DNA of 64,000 nt from Hungatella effluvii (GCF_003201875.1 NZ_QJKD01000005.1:62001-126000); one strand, 5' to 3'; positions 33,776 through 44,379 are shown, counted from the stretch's first letter. Notes: generated by a model from the sequence alone, not told the origin. Made by a program: numbers and translations.

Positions 33776-34991
33776 TTTTAATAAATTTCTTCTCCTCTGG
33801 ACAGGAGAACTGGTTTCCGCCATCGGAAGCGGACTCACCTCCTTCGGGCTGGGCGTATACGTCTTTCAGCAGACAGGTATGGCCTCCGCCACGGCTCTCG
33901 TCACACTGCTGGCCTTTGTGCCGGGACTGATTCTGGGCGTTCCTGCCGGGGTTCTGGCAGACCGTTACGATCGCAGGCTCTTAATGATTCTGGGCGACGG
34001 CCTGTCCGCGCTGGGACTCCTTTTCATCCTGTTCTGCTTCTTTAAGGGGGAGGCCGCGTTGTGGCAGATCTGTGTGGGCGTTACCATAAGTTCTGTGTTT
34101 TCCTCGCTTCTCGATCCCGCCTACAAGGCCACGGTGACCGACTTGCTGACGCCGGAACAGTATACGAAGGCCAGCGGTCTGGTGGGTGTCGCAGGATCTG
34201 CGAAATACCTGATTTCTCCGGTACTAGCGGGTCTGCTGCTCACCATCTCCGATATTCGTCTTCTGCTTCTCTTAGACACCGCTACCTTTTTCTTAACGGT
34301 TACTGCGACGCTGGTCGTCCGGAAAGGGATCACCTCCAGGAAGGCAATGGAGAAAAAATCCTTTACCAGAGAATTTTCGGAAGGATGGAATGCCATCACG
34401 CAGAAGAAGGGCGTGCTGGTGCTGGTTATTCTGTCTTCTGCCATCACATTTTTCTTAGGCTTTATCCAGACGCTTTTCGGCCCGATGATCCTGGGCTTCG
34501 CAGACAGCACTGTCCTCGGCGTTTCCGAGACCATCTGCGCCTCGGGCATGCTCATCTCCAGTCTGGTGATCGGGATGGTCAGTTTGAAGAAAAACCGCGT
34601 GGTCATCCTGTCTGCCGCCCTGTTTGCAGCGGGGATTTTCATGGCCGGTTTTGGAATCCGGGAAAACATCGTTGTTATCTGCATCTTTGGATTTCTTTTC
34701 TTCTCCTCCCTTCCTTTTGCAAACGCAGCGCTGGATTTTCTTGTCCGCACGAACATTGCCGATGATTTCCAGGGAAGAGCCTGGGGGCTGATCGGTGTCC
34801 TGTCACAGCTGGGATACGTGGCCGCTTATGCAATTTCCGGCATTCTGGCAGACGGTACCGGCGCGCTGTTTTCCATCGGCTCCGGAAGAGGTTCCGGTCT
34901 CCTGATCGTCGCAGCCGGTATTTTCCTGGCCGCCATATCCTTTCTGCCCTGCCGGATCAAATCCGTGAGGGCCCTTGAAGAAACGAGGTAA
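33759..34991 (+). CDS. MFS efflux transporter (MefA/MFS_3-like)
   Basis: A 410-residue, 12-helix major facilitator. The N-terminal FLLLWTGELVSAIGSGLTSFGLGVYVFQQTG and VLADRYDRRLLMI (motif A variant) are typical of the MFS_3 drug-efflux group that includes macrolide pumps. ATG 33759 overlaps the tetR end by 17 nt and GAAAGGT lies upstream; the open frame extends 16 codons further but inside tetR. Probably exports a toxic compound sensed by the TetR protein; substrate unknown. Confidence 0.9.
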   Translation: MMQTTNFNKFLLLWTGELVSAIGSGLTSFGLGVYVFQQTGMASATALVTLLAFVPGLILGVPAGVLADRYDRRLLMILGDGLSALGLLFILFCFFKGEAALWQICVGVTISSVFSSLLDPAYKATVTDLLTPEQYTKASGLVGVAGSAKYLISPVLAGLLLTISDIRLLLLLDTATFFLTVTATLVVRKGITSRKAMEKKSFTREFSEGWNAITQKKGVLVLVILSSAITFFLGFIQTLFGPMILGFADSTVLGVSETICASGMLISSLVIGMVSLKKNRVVILSAALFAAGIFMAGFGIRENIVVICIFGFLFFSSLPFANAALDFLVRTNIADDFQGRAWGLIGVLSQLGYVAAYAISGILADGTGALFSIGSGRGSGLLIVAAGIFLAAISFLPCRIKSVRALEETR

Positions 34992-34994
34992 GTT

Positions 34995-37343
34995 ATGAAC
35001 TATTGCCGCATCATCCGTAACGATGTTAGAAAAAGCCGGCTCACCACCATGATCACTACCCTGTTTGTGGCGCTGGCCGCCATGCTCGTCTCCCTGGCCG
35101 TTATTCTGGCTCTGAACCTTGCGGGCGCCCTGGACCGGCTGATGGTGCAGGCAGAGACACCCCATTTCATGCAGATGCACTCCGGCCCGCTGGATGCTGA
35201 GCCCTTAAACAGTTTTGCCTCACACCATGAGGCTGTTGACCGGTATCAAATTCTGGAATTTTTAAATATTGACAACGGGGCGATTGAACTGAACGGCCAA
35301 TCCCTGATCAGCAGTACGCAGGACAACGGTTTCTCCACTCAGAGCGGTGCGTTCGATTACCTTCTGGACCTGGATGGAGCCGTCATCTCCCCTGCCGTCG
35401 GGGATATCTACGTACCGGTCTGTTATATGCAGGAAGCCGCCATGAAGACCGGCGACACCGTCTCCGTCTGCGGCATTCCATTTCGCGTAGCCGGATTTCT
35501 GCGGGATTCGCAGATGAATTCCATGCTCTCTTCCTCCAAACGCTTCCTCGTAAGTCCCCAGGATTTTGAGCGGCTGAGAGACCTCGGAACCATGGAACAT
35601 TTAATTGAGTTCCGTTTAAAAGACTTATCGGCCCTGGACGCCTTTGCCGCTGATTATATGGCCGCCGGGCTTCCTTCCAACGGTCCGGCCGTCACATACC
35701 CGCTGTTTCGCATGCTGGGTGCCTTATCCGACGGCATGATGATCGCCGTGATCCTGCTTCTCGGATTCCTGACCGTAATGATCGCCTTCTTATGCATTCG
35801 TTTTACGCTCCTGGCCCAGTTAGAAGCCGACTACCGGGAACTGGGCGTGATGAAGGCGATCGGCCTGCGCGTCTCCGACATAAAGAAACTGTATCTCGGC
35901 AAATATGCGGCGATTGCCGCAGCCGGATGCACGGCAGGCATCGTTCTGTCATTCCTGCTTAAGAACCTTCTCCTTCAGAATATCCGTCTAAACATGGGAA
36001 CCGGCGGAAACGGCCCGGCCGCCTTATTCCTCGCACCGGCAGGCGTTTTGATCGTATTTTTTGCCATTCTGCTTTATGTAAATGGAGTTTTGGGACGTTT
36101 ACATAAAATATCCGCCTCCGAGGCCATGCGGTGCGGTACCGGACCGATGGCTTCCGGCGGCGCTGGCCGGATGGCTCTGAGCCACAGCCATTTTTCCAAT
36201 GTCAGCATCTTCCTGGGAATCCGGGAGGTACTCCTGCAAAAGAAGCTGTACGGCGTCAATTTTACCGTACTTCTCTTTGCGGCATTTCTCCTTGTGATTC
36301 CCATCAATCTGTATACCACCATGTCGTCCAGGGGCTTCGTCACCTATATGGGAATCGGTAACTGTGATCTGCGGATCGATCTGCGCCAGTCAGACCATTT
36401 GGCAGAAGATGCCGCCCGGATCGCCCGGGAGATGGAACAGGACGACTCCATTCTCCGCCATACTTCACTGATTACCAAGGCATTTCAGGTGGAAACGCCG
36501 GGCGGCACCGTTCGTAATCTCCTGACAGAGCTGGGGGATCACCGGGTATTTCCTGTTTCCTACGTAAAAGGGCAGGCCCCCGTCTCCCCCGATGAGATCG
36601 CCCTCTCTGCCATGAACGCCGAAGAGCTGGGCAAGAACCCGGGCGACAGCCTCACACTGATTACCGGCAGCGGTAAACAGACCATGACAGTGTGCGGAAT
36701 CTATTCCGACATCACCAACGGGGGGAAAACGGCGAAGGCCGCCTTCCCAGCGGATTCAGACAATACGGTATGGGCCGTCATCTATGCCGGGCTGAAGGAT
36801 TCCTCGATGCTCTCACAGACTGTCCGCGAATATGCGGACACATTTCCCGATACGAAAGTTACGGATATCCGCGATTACGTTGCCCAGACTTACGGACCGA
36901 CGCTGAACGCCATCCGCATGGCGGCCATCGCTGCGGCTGCGGTGGCTCTTGCGCTCACCGGTCTGATTACACTGCTGTTCGTCAACATGCTGACCGCAAA
37001 GGACCGCTACTCCATCGCCGTAATGAAGGCCTCCGGGTTCACGGCCGGGGACATCCGGCTGCAGTATATAAGCCGTTTTGTACTCGTATCCGTGTGCGGA
37101 GTCTTTGCCGGAATCCTTCTGGCCAATACTGTAGGCGGGGCATTGGCCAGCCTGGTGCTCTCGGGTTTCGGCGCCCCCACCTTCCGCTTTGCGGTAAACC
37201 CTGTCCTGTCCTGTCTGCTCTGCCCGCTTCTCATGATTTACACCGCGGTCTCTGCCTCACTTGCCGGCACAAAGGGAGTCAAAAAAACCGCTGCCGGCAA
37301 CGAAGCATCAAATTTACGGCGCTGCTTGCAGCAGGATTTTTGA
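34995..37343 (+). CDS. ABC transporter permease, FtsX/MacB-like
   Basis: A 782-residue permease with one N-terminal helix (MITTLFVALAAMLVSLAVILALNLAG), a large extracytoplasmic domain, three helices near 245-365 (MIAVILLLGFLTVMIAFLCIRFTLLAQLEADYRELGVMKAIG, the FtsX core), then a second half with one helix, another outside domain and three C-terminal helices, again with DRYSIAVMKASGF. This duplicated 8-helix plan is that of bacitracin/lantibiotic-type and lipoprotein-exporting permeases. It starts 3 nt after the MFS gene; its ATPase is encoded next. It may protect against cell-envelope antibiotics or peptides. Confidence 0.9.
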   Translation: MNYCRIIRNDVRKSRLTTMITTLFVALAAMLVSLAVILALNLAGALDRLMVQAETPHFMQMHSGPLDAEPLNSFASHHEAVDRYQILEFLNIDNGAIELNGQSLISSTQDNGFSTQSGAFDYLLDLDGAVISPAVGDIYVPVCYMQEAAMKTGDTVSVCGIPFRVAGFLRDSQMNSMLSSSKRFLVSPQDFERLRDLGTMEHLIEFRLKDLSALDAFAADYMAAGLPSNGPAVTYPLFRMLGALSDGMMIAVILLLGFLTVMIAFLCIRFTLLAQLEADYRELGVMKAIGLRVSDIKKLYLGKYAAIAAAGCTAGIVLSFLLKNLLLQNIRLNMGTGGNGPAALFLAPAGVLIVFFAILLYVNGVLGRLHKISASEAMRCGTGPMASGGAGRMALSHSHFSNVSIFLGIREVLLQKKLYGVNFTVLLFAAFLLVIPINLYTTMSSRGFVTYMGIGNCDLRIDLRQSDHLAEDAARIAREMEQDDSILRHTSLITKAFQVETPGGTVRNLLTELGDHRVFPVSYVKGQAPVSPDEIALSAMNAEELGKNPGDSLTLITGSGKQTMTVCGIYSDITNGGKTAKAAFPADSDNTVWAVIYAGLKDSSMLSQTVREYADTFPDTKVTDIRDYVAQTYGPTLNAIRMAAIAAAAVALALTGLITLLFVNMLTAKDRYSIAVMKASGFTAGDIRLQYISRFVLVSVCGVFAGILLANTVGGALASLVLSGFGAPTFRFAVNPVLSCLLCPLLMIYTAVSASLAGTKGVKKTAAGNEASNLRRCLQQDF

Positions 37344-37444
37344 CCCTCGCGGCCGTCGCCAAATGGACGCGCCAGCGTGTCCGTTTGGCTCGTTGCCCAC
37401 GGGAATAAAGGAGATCACAATAGCTGAATATGGAAAGGAATAAC

Positions 37445-38203
37445 ATGGAAGAAATCATACACGCCAAAAACATCATCAAATCGTTTCACGAGGGATCCGA
37501 AAACCAGCGCCTCCTGGATGGCATCAGCCTGTCGGTCCGCGAGGGCGAATTTATCTCGGTGATGGGTCCCTCAGGTTCCGGAAAATCGACGCTGCTCTTC
37601 GCACTGAGCGGTATGGACCGCATCGACAGCGGCAGCGTATCCTTCTGCGGCAGCAATCTGTCCGCCTGCACGGAAAACCAGCTGGCAGACCTTCGCCGGA
37701 CACAGATGGGCTTCGTCTTCCAGCAGCCCACTCTGCTGAAGAATTTAAACATTCTGGACAATATCATCCTCCCTTCTCTGCGGGATAAAAAGAAGGATGT
37801 CTCCCGGATCACCGAAAAGGCAAGATCACTCATGAAGGAGACCGGAATCGGGGAGCTGGAGGACAGGGATATCTCCCGTGCATCGGGCGGACAGCTCCAG
37901 CGCGCCGGAATCTGCCGCGCCCTCATGAATGACCCGCGAATCCTGTTTGGCGATGAACCCACCGGCGCCTTAAACTCAAAATCCGCTCAGGAGATCATGG
38001 ATATATTTACGGAAATCAACGCACAGGGAACCGCAGTCATGCTGGTAACGCACGATGCCAGGATCGCAGCCCGCACGGAGCGCGTCCTGTTCCTGTGTGA
38101 CGGCAGAATCGTGCGCGAGGCTCATTTCCCCAAATATACCGGGAAAGATATGGAGCAGCGGATGGAAAAGATTATGGAACTTATGAAAGAAGCCGGGATA
38201 TAA
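37445..38203 (+). CDS. ABC transporter ATP-binding protein (LolD/MacB-like)
   Basis: A 252-residue ATPase for the FtsX-like permease. Walker A GPSGSGKST near residue 42, Q-loop FVFQQPTLL, signature SRASGGQLQRAGICRAL, Walker B ILFGDEPTGALNSKSAQEI and switch His in VTHDARIAA; the EPTGALNSK stretch is characteristic of the MacB/LolD/BceA group. ATG 37445 with AAAGGA 6 nt before it is chosen over ATG 37430. Last gene of the efflux operon, ended by the terminator at 38229-38282. Confidence 0.93.
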   Translation: MEEIIHAKNIIKSFHEGSENQRLLDGISLSVREGEFISVMGPSGSGKSTLLFALSGMDRIDSGSVSFCGSNLSACTENQLADLRRTQMGFVFQQPTLLKNLNILDNIILPSLRDKKKDVSRITEKARSLMKETGIGELEDRDISRASGGQLQRAGICRALMNDPRILFGDEPTGALNSKSAQEIMDIFTEINAQGTAVMLVTHDARIAARTERVLFLCDGRIVREAHFPKYTGKDMEQRMEKIMELMKEAGI

Positions 38204-38228
38204 CCGGCTTAGCCTCTTATGCCTATTA

Positions 38229-38282
38229 AAAAAGGGAAGCATCATCCATGATATAAAAATCACTGGTGATACTTCCCTTTTT
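38229..38282. terminator. Bidirectional terminator
   Basis: AAAAAGGGAAG (38229-38239) pairs with CTTCCCTTTTT (38272-38282), with ATCA/TGAT inside. It separates the efflux operon from the convergent phosphoglucomutase gene. Confidence 0.8.
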
Positions 38283-38320
38283 ATTCCATTACTTATTTCG
38301 TCTTCATGAAACGCAGTTCC

Positions 38321-40057
38321 CTACATCATGGAATCCACCATGGCCATCACCGCTTCACCCAGCTTCGCAGATTTCTCATCCGCATCCGCAAGGGAAGTGC
38401 CCTTGATCCCATAGTAGAACTTAATCTTCGGCTCTGTGCCGGATGGCCTTACACACAGCCATGCGTCATCGGTCAGATCGTAATAGAGAACGTTTGATTC
38501 CGGAAGTCCGGTCGGTTTTACTTCGCCGTTTTCCATATCCTTAATCGTATCCAGCTTGTAGTCCCTTGCAGAGACCGTCCTGTATCCGCCCACTTCGGTT
38601 GGTGTGTTGTTTCTTAATGTATCCATGATGGCCTGGATCTTTGCCTGGCCCTCGATTCCCTTCAGTCCGATGGACTTGACAGCGTCTTTATAGTAGCCGT
38701 ACTTCTCATAGATGGCAATCATGGCATCCCATAAGGTCATGCCCTTCATCTTATAATAAGCGGCTGCCTCACAGAGCGCTACCGTAGCGGAAATCGCGTC
38801 TTTATCGCGGGCATACGTACCGATCAGACAGCCGTAGCTCTCCTCCAGACCAAATAAATACGTTCCGTATCCCGTGTTCTCTTCTTTTAAAATCTGCTGG
38901 CCGATATACTTAAATCCGGTCAGAACCTCAATCAGCTCGCATCCGTAGGACTTCGCCACCGCGTCAACCAGATTGGTGGTAACGATGGACTTCACCACCT
39001 GTCCATCCTCCGGAATGGCACCGCGCTCCTTCTTCTGGCTCAGCACATATTCACATAACAGGGAACCTGACATGTTGCCTGTAAGCGGAATATAGTCGCC
39101 GGACTTCGAATCTTTTACGTAAACGCCGAGACGGTCTGCATCCGGATCGGTCGCCAGCACTAAATCGGCATCCTTCTCCTTTGCCAGAGCGAGGCCCAGT
39201 TCAAAGGCTTCCTCTGCCTCCGGATTCGGATAGCTGACGGTCGGGAAGTCTCCGTCCGGAAGCTCCTGCTCCGGAACCACATATACATGGGTGAAGCCGA
39301 TCTCAGCCAGCGCTCTCCTGGCCGGAATGTTGCCTGTGCCGTGGAGTGGAGTATATACAATCTGAATGCTGTCCTGCATCTTGTCGATCGCTTCCTGATT
39401 CACTACCTGGGCTTTTACCTGCGCGATGTACTTATCATCAATGGCTTCACCGATGATCTCGTACTTGCCTGCTGCCTTTGCAGATTCCACATCGGTGGTC
39501 TTTACCGTGGAAAGGTCTGTGATCGCCAAAACCTCCGCGGTTACTCCCTTGTCGTGAGGCGGAGTAAACTGTGCGCCGTCCTCCCAGTAAACCTTGTATC
39601 CGTTATACTCAGGCGGGTTGTGGCTTGCGGTGATGTTGATACCGGCGATACAGCCCAGTTCCCTGACTGCGAAGGAAAGTTCAGGAGTCGGGCGCAGGGA
39701 TTCAAACTTATAGGCCTTAATGCCGTTGGCCGCCAGAGTAAGGGCCGCTTCCTCTGCAAATTCCGGAGACATATGTCTGGAATCGTAAGCGATTGCCACG
39801 CCTTTATCAGCGCCGCCCTGCTTGATAATATGATTAGCAAGCCCCTGGGTTGCCCTGCGGACCACATAAATATTCATACGGTTGATTCCCGCGCCGATGA
39901 TGCCGCGCAGGCCTGCCGTGCCAAATTCCAGATCCTGGTAAAACCTTTCTTTAATTTCATTCTCGTCCTCTTTAATGGACCGGAGTTCTTCTTTCGTAGC
40001 CTCATCGAAGTATGGATTAGCCAGCCATTCTTCATAAATACTCTTATAGTCTTTCAT
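38321..40057 (-). CDS. Phosphoglucomutase / phosphomannomutase
   Basis: A 578-residue alpha-D-phosphohexomutase that interconverts glucose-6-P and glucose-1-P, which rfbA uses. The phosphoserine loop is TASHNPPEYNGYK, the metal loop DPDADRLG, the sugar loop GLEESYGCL and the phosphate loop RPSGTEPK. Length fits the PgcA type of Firmicutes. ATG 40057 is preferred; a TTG three codons upstream is too close to the AAAGGAG site. Confidence 0.95.
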   Translation of the reverse strand: MKDYKSIYEEWLANPYFDEATKEELRSIKEDENEIKERFYQDLEFGTAGLRGIIGAGINRMNIYVVRRATQGLANHIIKQGGADKGVAIAYDSRHMSPEFAEEAALTLAANGIKAYKFESLRPTPELSFAVRELGCIAGINITASHNPPEYNGYKVYWEDGAQFTPPHDKGVTAEVLAITDLSTVKTTDVESAKAAGKYEIIGEAIDDKYIAQVKAQVVNQEAIDKMQDSIQIVYTPLHGTGNIPARRALAEIGFTHVYVVPEQELPDGDFPTVSYPNPEAEEAFELGLALAKEKDADLVLATDPDADRLGVYVKDSKSGDYIPLTGNMSGSLLCEYVLSQKKERGAIPEDGQVVKSIVTTNLVDAVAKSYGCELIEVLTGFKYIGQQILKEENTGYGTYLFGLEESYGCLIGTYARDKDAISATVALCEAAAYYKMKGMTLWDAMIAIYEKYGYYKDAVKSIGLKGIEGQAKIQAIMDTLRNNTPTEVGGYRTVSARDYKLDTIKDMENGEVKPTGLPESNVLYYDLTDDAWLCVRPSGTEPKIKFYYGIKGTSLADADEKSAKLGEAVMAMVDSMM

Positions 40058-40135
40058 AAAACACAATACTCCTTTCTCTCCATTCTGTTATCAACATTAT
40101 AAATCATAACAGCCTAAAAGGAAAGCGAAATTGTG

Positions 40136-41113
40136 TTATTTAATTCTGGAAAGGAACTCGTTGCGAAGCGGCTGCTGCAATTCCAAGTCCTTTAATTTCT
40201 CAATATTTCTGGCCGGAATCCAGGCCTTGTTCGCATTGTAGTAGAAATTAATCTGTTTCCAGTATTTTTCCGGATACAAAAACAGATAGTAAAGACAGGT
40301 CCTGTCTGTGTCCGAAAGCGGAAGAATCCTGGAATATGTTTCCAGCATGGAGTTGCCGAGTTGTAAACTCCAGTCATGCTTCTCCATGGCCTTTCTCATA
40401 AAATGGTACAGGTCTTCCATCTGCATTCCCAGATGCATGCGGTTAAATTCCACCACAGCCACGTCCCTGGGGCACATCAGGATATGATGCTGGTTTAAGT
40501 CTCCGTGACACAGATAGCATTCCTCATCTTCGTGATGCGCACAGAATTCCTTCATGCCAAGTCTGGCATCCTTGGCCTGCTCGTAGAACATATCGTAGTT
40601 TCCTATGACGCAGAGTTCAAACTCCGTCTTTTTTCTCTTGTTTCGGATAAAGGAACGCGCCCTTATAAGCTCCCGGTTATGGCGCTCCATCTCATCTCCC
40701 GGAAGCTGCACGAGAATAGAACCGAGATTCCACTCTTCCTTGAATTCGATCTTTCGCAACATTTTATGTAAACTGGCAATCTGCGTAATGGCTCTGAGGA
40801 CTTCTTTGTCGTCTTTTAAATTACACTCTTTGTCGGCATACCAGTCTTTTACGATCCATCTCGTCCCGTCATCCGCGCTGGAAAGCAGTTCGCCCTCACG
40901 GTTTCTCACATAACGGTCCACAAAAGGGTGCCAGGCCTCTTCCAGCTGTGTAAACACCTGGTCTTCGAAATCCAGCCGTTTTATGGTCCCTTTATATTCT
41001 CTGAGAAGCTTCAGGCCCTGGTTTGTCTCACACAGCCAGGCGCCGCGGCCGCGTCTCACATCCAGAATTTCAAGCTCATACTGCGAAAGCACCTCTGTGT
41101 ATTTCTCTATCAC
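40136..41113 (-). CDS. CotS-family spore coat protein (kinase-like fold)
   Basis: A 325-residue member of the CotS/YutH/CotI group, which have an aminoglycoside-phosphotransferase fold. The catalytic-loop region reads CYLCHGDLNQHHILM; the following metal-binding segment is VAVVEFNRM instead of the usual IDFD, so kinase activity may be weak or absent. It implies a spore-forming host. GTG 41113, 7 nt after GGAGG, is chosen as start. Follows the CCA-adding enzyme gene in the same direction behind a strong terminator. Confidence 0.85.
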   Translation of the reverse strand: MIEKYTEVLSQYELEILDVRRGRGAWLCETNQGLKLLREYKGTIKRLDFEDQVFTQLEEAWHPFVDRYVRNREGELLSSADDGTRWIVKDWYADKECNLKDDKEVLRAITQIASLHKMLRKIEFKEEWNLGSILVQLPGDEMERHNRELIRARSFIRNKRKKTEFELCVIGNYDMFYEQAKDARLGMKEFCAHHEDEECYLCHGDLNQHHILMCPRDVAVVEFNRMHLGMQMEDLYHFMRKAMEKHDWSLQLGNSMLETYSRILPLSDTDRTCLYYLFLYPEKYWKQINFYYNANKAWIPARNIEKLKDLELQQPLRNEFLSRIK

Positions 41114-41192
41114 AACCACCCCTCCAACTCTTAGCTCATCGGCTACTTCTAGGGTATGAGTGGCGGGACGGAAATATACGTGAAAAAAGAAA

Positions 41193-41248
41193 GTTTGGCC
41201 CCTGCTTCCGCTGCTGTTTTTACACAGCCGCGGCCGCAGGGGCCAAAC
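41193..41248 (-). terminator. Strong terminator after the CCA-adding enzyme gene
   Basis: GTTTGGCCCCTGC (41193-41205) is exactly complementary to 41236-41248; an inner GCTG/CAGC stem lies in the loop. On the minus strand it is followed by TTTCTTTTTTC. Confidence 0.85.
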
Positions 41249-41254
41249 TCCTTC

Positions 41255-42493
41255 TCATGATTCCTTTATCCCATTTTTCAATCCGGCGGCACGCAGCAGA
41301 TACGCTCTCTCGTTGCATTCCGGCCGCTCCAGCACCTGTTCCATCAACGCATTCAGCGTCTTTCCAAGCGCCGGTCCCGGATTCATACCGGCCGCCATCA
41401 GATCACGGCCATCTACGGCCAGTTCCTTTAAGTTCACCGGGTCTCCGGCCTCACGGATCTCCTCCGCCAGTGTCTTTACCATCTTTAACGTCTCTCCATA
41501 GCCTTCGCCTACTTCTCCGGCAAATACCTCCTGGAAGCAGAGCAGGCTGTCAAAGAGGTCGCCGGGAATCTGATTCATCACCCGCCGGATCGCCGGTTTT
41601 TCAGCGGCAATCGGCGTCCTCCACCGGGATACAAGTATTTTTACCCGATCCATGGTGTCACAGTCCATCTTTAAATCCCGCAGTATGTCTGCCGCCGTCT
41701 CCCCCTGCTCCCTGCGGAGGCAGCCGGCCCATCTCATATATTTTACAGCGGGAAGACACCCCAGCGGGCGCAGCTCACCTTTACTCAGCACGGCTGCCTT
41801 AAAAAATGGCTCCGAGATATAGCGGGAAGCCCCGGTGTCGGAAACTCTCTTCATCTTCTCCGGATGGCCGGACAGCAACAGCTTCGTAAGCTCCGTCGCA
41901 ATACGCTCTTTACTCACCTTTTCCAGGTTGGGCGCGATCAGGGAAATCGCCTCGTATGTCTCGTCCTCAATCCGGAAATCGAGCTGTGCGGAAAACCGGA
42001 CTGCCCTCAAGATCCGGAGCGCATCCTCCGTAAAGCGGTTCACGGCGCTTCCGACGCACCGAATTACCCGGTTCTCTAAATCCTCCATGCCGCCAAATGC
42101 ATCCACCAGCCCCTCGCGGCCGTTGTAAGCCATGGCGTTAATGGTGAAATCACGGCGTTTTAAGTCTTCTAAAAGGCTGGTGGTAAAATCTACGGACTTC
42201 GGATGGCGCCCATCCTCATACTCACCGTCCACCCGGTACGTGGTCACTTCATAGCCCTGCCGGTTAAGCATCACCGTGACCGTGCCGTGCTGGATCCCCG
42301 TATCGATCGTCCGGCTGAAAATGGCCTTCACTTCCCCAGGCTTCGCCGAGGTGGTGATATCCCAGTCCTCCGGCTCTTTTCCCAGCAGGCTGTCGCGGAC
42401 GCACCCGCCCACGACATACGCCTCAAATCCGTGCTCATTCAGTTTTTCAATGATCTGCTCCGCGTCCGCCGGAACCCGCATTTCTATCCCCAT
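41255..42493 (-). CDS. cca: CCA tRNA nucleotidyltransferase
   Basis: A 412-residue class II enzyme that adds or repairs the 3'-CCA end of tRNAs. VVGGCVRDSLLG is the nucleotidyltransferase head, DWDITT the metal-binding Asp-x-Asp, RRDFTINAMAYN motif B, and RCVGSAVNRFTEDALRILRAVRFSAQLDF the neck. The C-terminal body is helical. It may also start at ATG 42481, where GGGGAT is better spaced. Confidence 0.94.
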   Translation of the reverse strand: MGIEMRVPADAEQIIEKLNEHGFEAYVVGGCVRDSLLGKEPEDWDITTSAKPGEVKAIFSRTIDTGIQHGTVTVMLNRQGYEVTTYRVDGEYEDGRHPKSVDFTTSLLEDLKRRDFTINAMAYNGREGLVDAFGGMEDLENRVIRCVGSAVNRFTEDALRILRAVRFSAQLDFRIEDETYEAISLIAPNLEKVSKERIATELTKLLLSGHPEKMKRVSDTGASRYISEPFFKAAVLSKGELRPLGCLPAVKYMRWAGCLRREQGETAADILRDLKMDCDTMDRVKILVSRWRTPIAAEKPAIRRVMNQIPGDLFDSLLCFQEVFAGEVGEGYGETLKMVKTLAEEIREAGDPVNLKELAVDGRDLMAAGMNPGPALGKTLNALMEQVLERPECNERAYLLRAAGLKNGIKES

Positions 42494-42559
42494 GCCATCA
42501 TCTCATTTCTATAATTATACGCGTATCAAAGCAGCCTTACGGCTGAATCACTGCATACA

Positions 42560-43993
42560 TTAATATGCGCGGCCCCAGTATACCATCTTCGTCGCCGGCT
42601 TTCCGCAGCAGATACACGTATCGGAAAGTTTCTCCTGCTTAAATGGCATACAGCGTGAAGTCGCTCCTGTCAGTTCCTTGATCTTGTCTTCACATTCCTG
42701 GCATCCACACCACATGGCTTTTACGAAGCCCGGTTTCTCTTCAATCGTCTTTGTAAATGTATCAAAATCAGTCGCCTCATACGTATGGGCCTCACGGTGT
42801 GCCAGTGCGCGCTCGTACATATCGCGCTGGATGGTATCGAGCAGTTCTCCAACCTTCTGACCGATCTCATCCAGGGAAACGGCGGTCTTCTCGTGGGTAT
42901 CGCGGCGAACCAGAATGGCCTGGCCTGCCTCAATATCCTTCGGTCCGATCTCCACGCGGACCGGAATACCGCGCATCTCAGATTCAGCGAATTTCCAGCC
43001 CGGACTCTTGTCGGTGTCATCCACCTTCACACGGTATCCGGACAGCACGGATTTGATCTCGGCCGCCTTATCCAGAACGCCTTCCTTCGACTGCTGGATC
43101 GGAACGATCATCACCTGAACCGGTGCGATTCTCGGAGGCAGCACAAGGCCGTTGTCATCCCCGTGTACCATGATGATGCCGCCGATCAGACGGGTGCTCA
43201 TGCCCCAGGAGGTCTGGTGTACGTACTGCAGCTTGTTCTCTTTATCAGAATACTGGATTTCAAAGGCTTTTGCAAATCCATCGCCAAAGTTATGGCTCGT
43301 TCCGGACTGAAGCGCCTTGCCGTCGTGCATCAGCGCCTCGATCGTGTAGGTAGCTTCTGCTCCGGCGAATTTCTCCTTGTCGGTCTTCTGGCCGCGGATA
43401 ACCGGCATGGCCAGGACTTCCTCACAGAAATCGGCGTAGAGATTTAACATCTGCTCGGTTCTTGCCTGCGCGTCCTCTGCTGTGGCATGAGCCGTATGGC
43501 CCTCCTGCCATAAGAACTCGCGGGAACGCAGGAACGGTCTCGTCGTCTTCTCCCAGCGCACAACGGAACACCACTGGTTATATACCTTCGGCAGATCGCG
43601 GTAAGACTGGATGTCCCTCGCGTAAAAATCACAGAACAGAGTCTCTGAAGTCGGTCTCACACAGAGGCGCTCTGCTAACGGCTCCAGACCGCCATAGGTC
43701 ACCCATGCCACCTCCGGCGCGAATCCTTCCACGTGATCCTTTTCCTTCTCAAGAAGACTCTCCGGAATAAACATCGGCATGTATACATTCTCCACGCCAA
43801 CCTCTTTAAATCTTCCGTCCAGTTCCTTCTGGATATTCTCCCAGATCGCGTAACCAGCCGGTTTGATTACCATACAGCCCTTTACGCTGGAATAGTCGAT
43901 AAGTTCCGCTTTCTTCACCACATCGGTATACCACTGGGCGAAGTCCACATCCATTGATGTGATTGCTTCTACTAACTTTTTGTCCTTTGCCAT
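42560..43993 (-). CDS. proS: Prolyl-tRNA synthetase (ProS type 3)
   Basis: A 477-residue class II synthetase charging tRNA-Pro. It is the short archaeal/eukaryotic-like form without the bacterial editing insert. Motif 2 region [28 protein letters not shown] and motif 3-like [29 protein letters not shown] are present, followed by the anticodon-binding domain and a C-terminal zinc-like region [10 protein letters not shown] ... CICCGKPA. Start ATG has AAAGGAG upstream. Expression is controlled by the T-box leader upstream. Confidence 0.96.
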   Translation of the reverse strand: MAKDKKLVEAITSMDVDFAQWYTDVVKKAELIDYSSVKGCMVIKPAGYAIWENIQKELDGRFKEVGVENVYMPMFIPESLLEKEKDHVEGFAPEVAWVTYGGLEPLAERLCVRPTSETLFCDFYARDIQSYRDLPKVYNQWCSVVRWEKTTRPFLRSREFLWQEGHTAHATAEDAQARTEQMLNLYADFCEEVLAMPVIRGQKTDKEKFAGAEATYTIEALMHDGKALQSGTSHNFGDGFAKAFEIQYSDKENKLQYVHQTSWGMSTRLIGGIIMVHGDDNGLVLPPRIAPVQVMIVPIQQSKEGVLDKAAEIKSVLSGYRVKVDDTDKSPGWKFAESEMRGIPVRVEIGPKDIEAGQAILVRRDTHEKTAVSLDEIGQKVGELLDTIQRDMYERALAHREAHTYEATDFDTFTKTIEEKPGFVKAMWCGCQECEDKIKELTGATSRCMPFKQEKLSDTCICCGKPATKMVYWGRAY

Positions 43994-44373
43994 AGCAATT
44001 CTCCTTTACCTCTTAAATTTACGTATTTTCCTGTCAATAGAGTCCGGCAGGCCGGACTCCTGCGCCGGAGCGCGGCTGCTTCAGCAGCCATACTTCCTTA
44101 GCGCGAGGGCGCATCCCGTGAAACAAAAAAGAGCCGCCGATCCCCAGACAAGGGACCGAACAGCTCGGTGGTACCACCCAATTTAGCCACAATCGTGACT
44201 CACTTGTATCTCCGATAACGCCGGATATGCGCCGCAGTTTGCTGCGGGACTCCAAGGCAGGTTGGGCGACCAGGGGCATGAAGGTCTTCCACCAGTGACC
44301 CTCTCTCTGGAATGCATCATCGCTTACTAATCCTCTTCCACGTCTGAAACGTATGTTGTTATGTTAGTTTGTA
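43994..44373 (-). promoter_or_regulatory. T-box leader of proS, specifier CCU (Pro)
   Basis: On the minus strand the leader shows a stem I region with AGAGAG and GGTGGAAGACC, a specifier-loop context AACCTGCCTTGGAGT with the proline codon CCT at 44261-44259, the T-box GGTGGTACCACC at 44178-44167, and the terminator GAGCTGTTCGGTCCC...GGGATCGGCGGCTC ending in TTTTTT (44130-44125). Uncharged tRNA-Pro binding favours the antiterminator and switches proS on. The specifier was placed by analogy with the spacing to TTGGAG in other T-boxes. Confidence 0.9.
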
Positions 44374-44379
44374 TGGTTG

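Noticed and set aside
37250..37408. Alternative frame after the FtsX-like gene encoding a hydrophobic stretch (FTALLAAGFLTLAAVA)
   Set aside because: The annotated permease already ends as expected after its last helix; no start codon or ribosome site supports a separate gene, and a frameshift is not needed.
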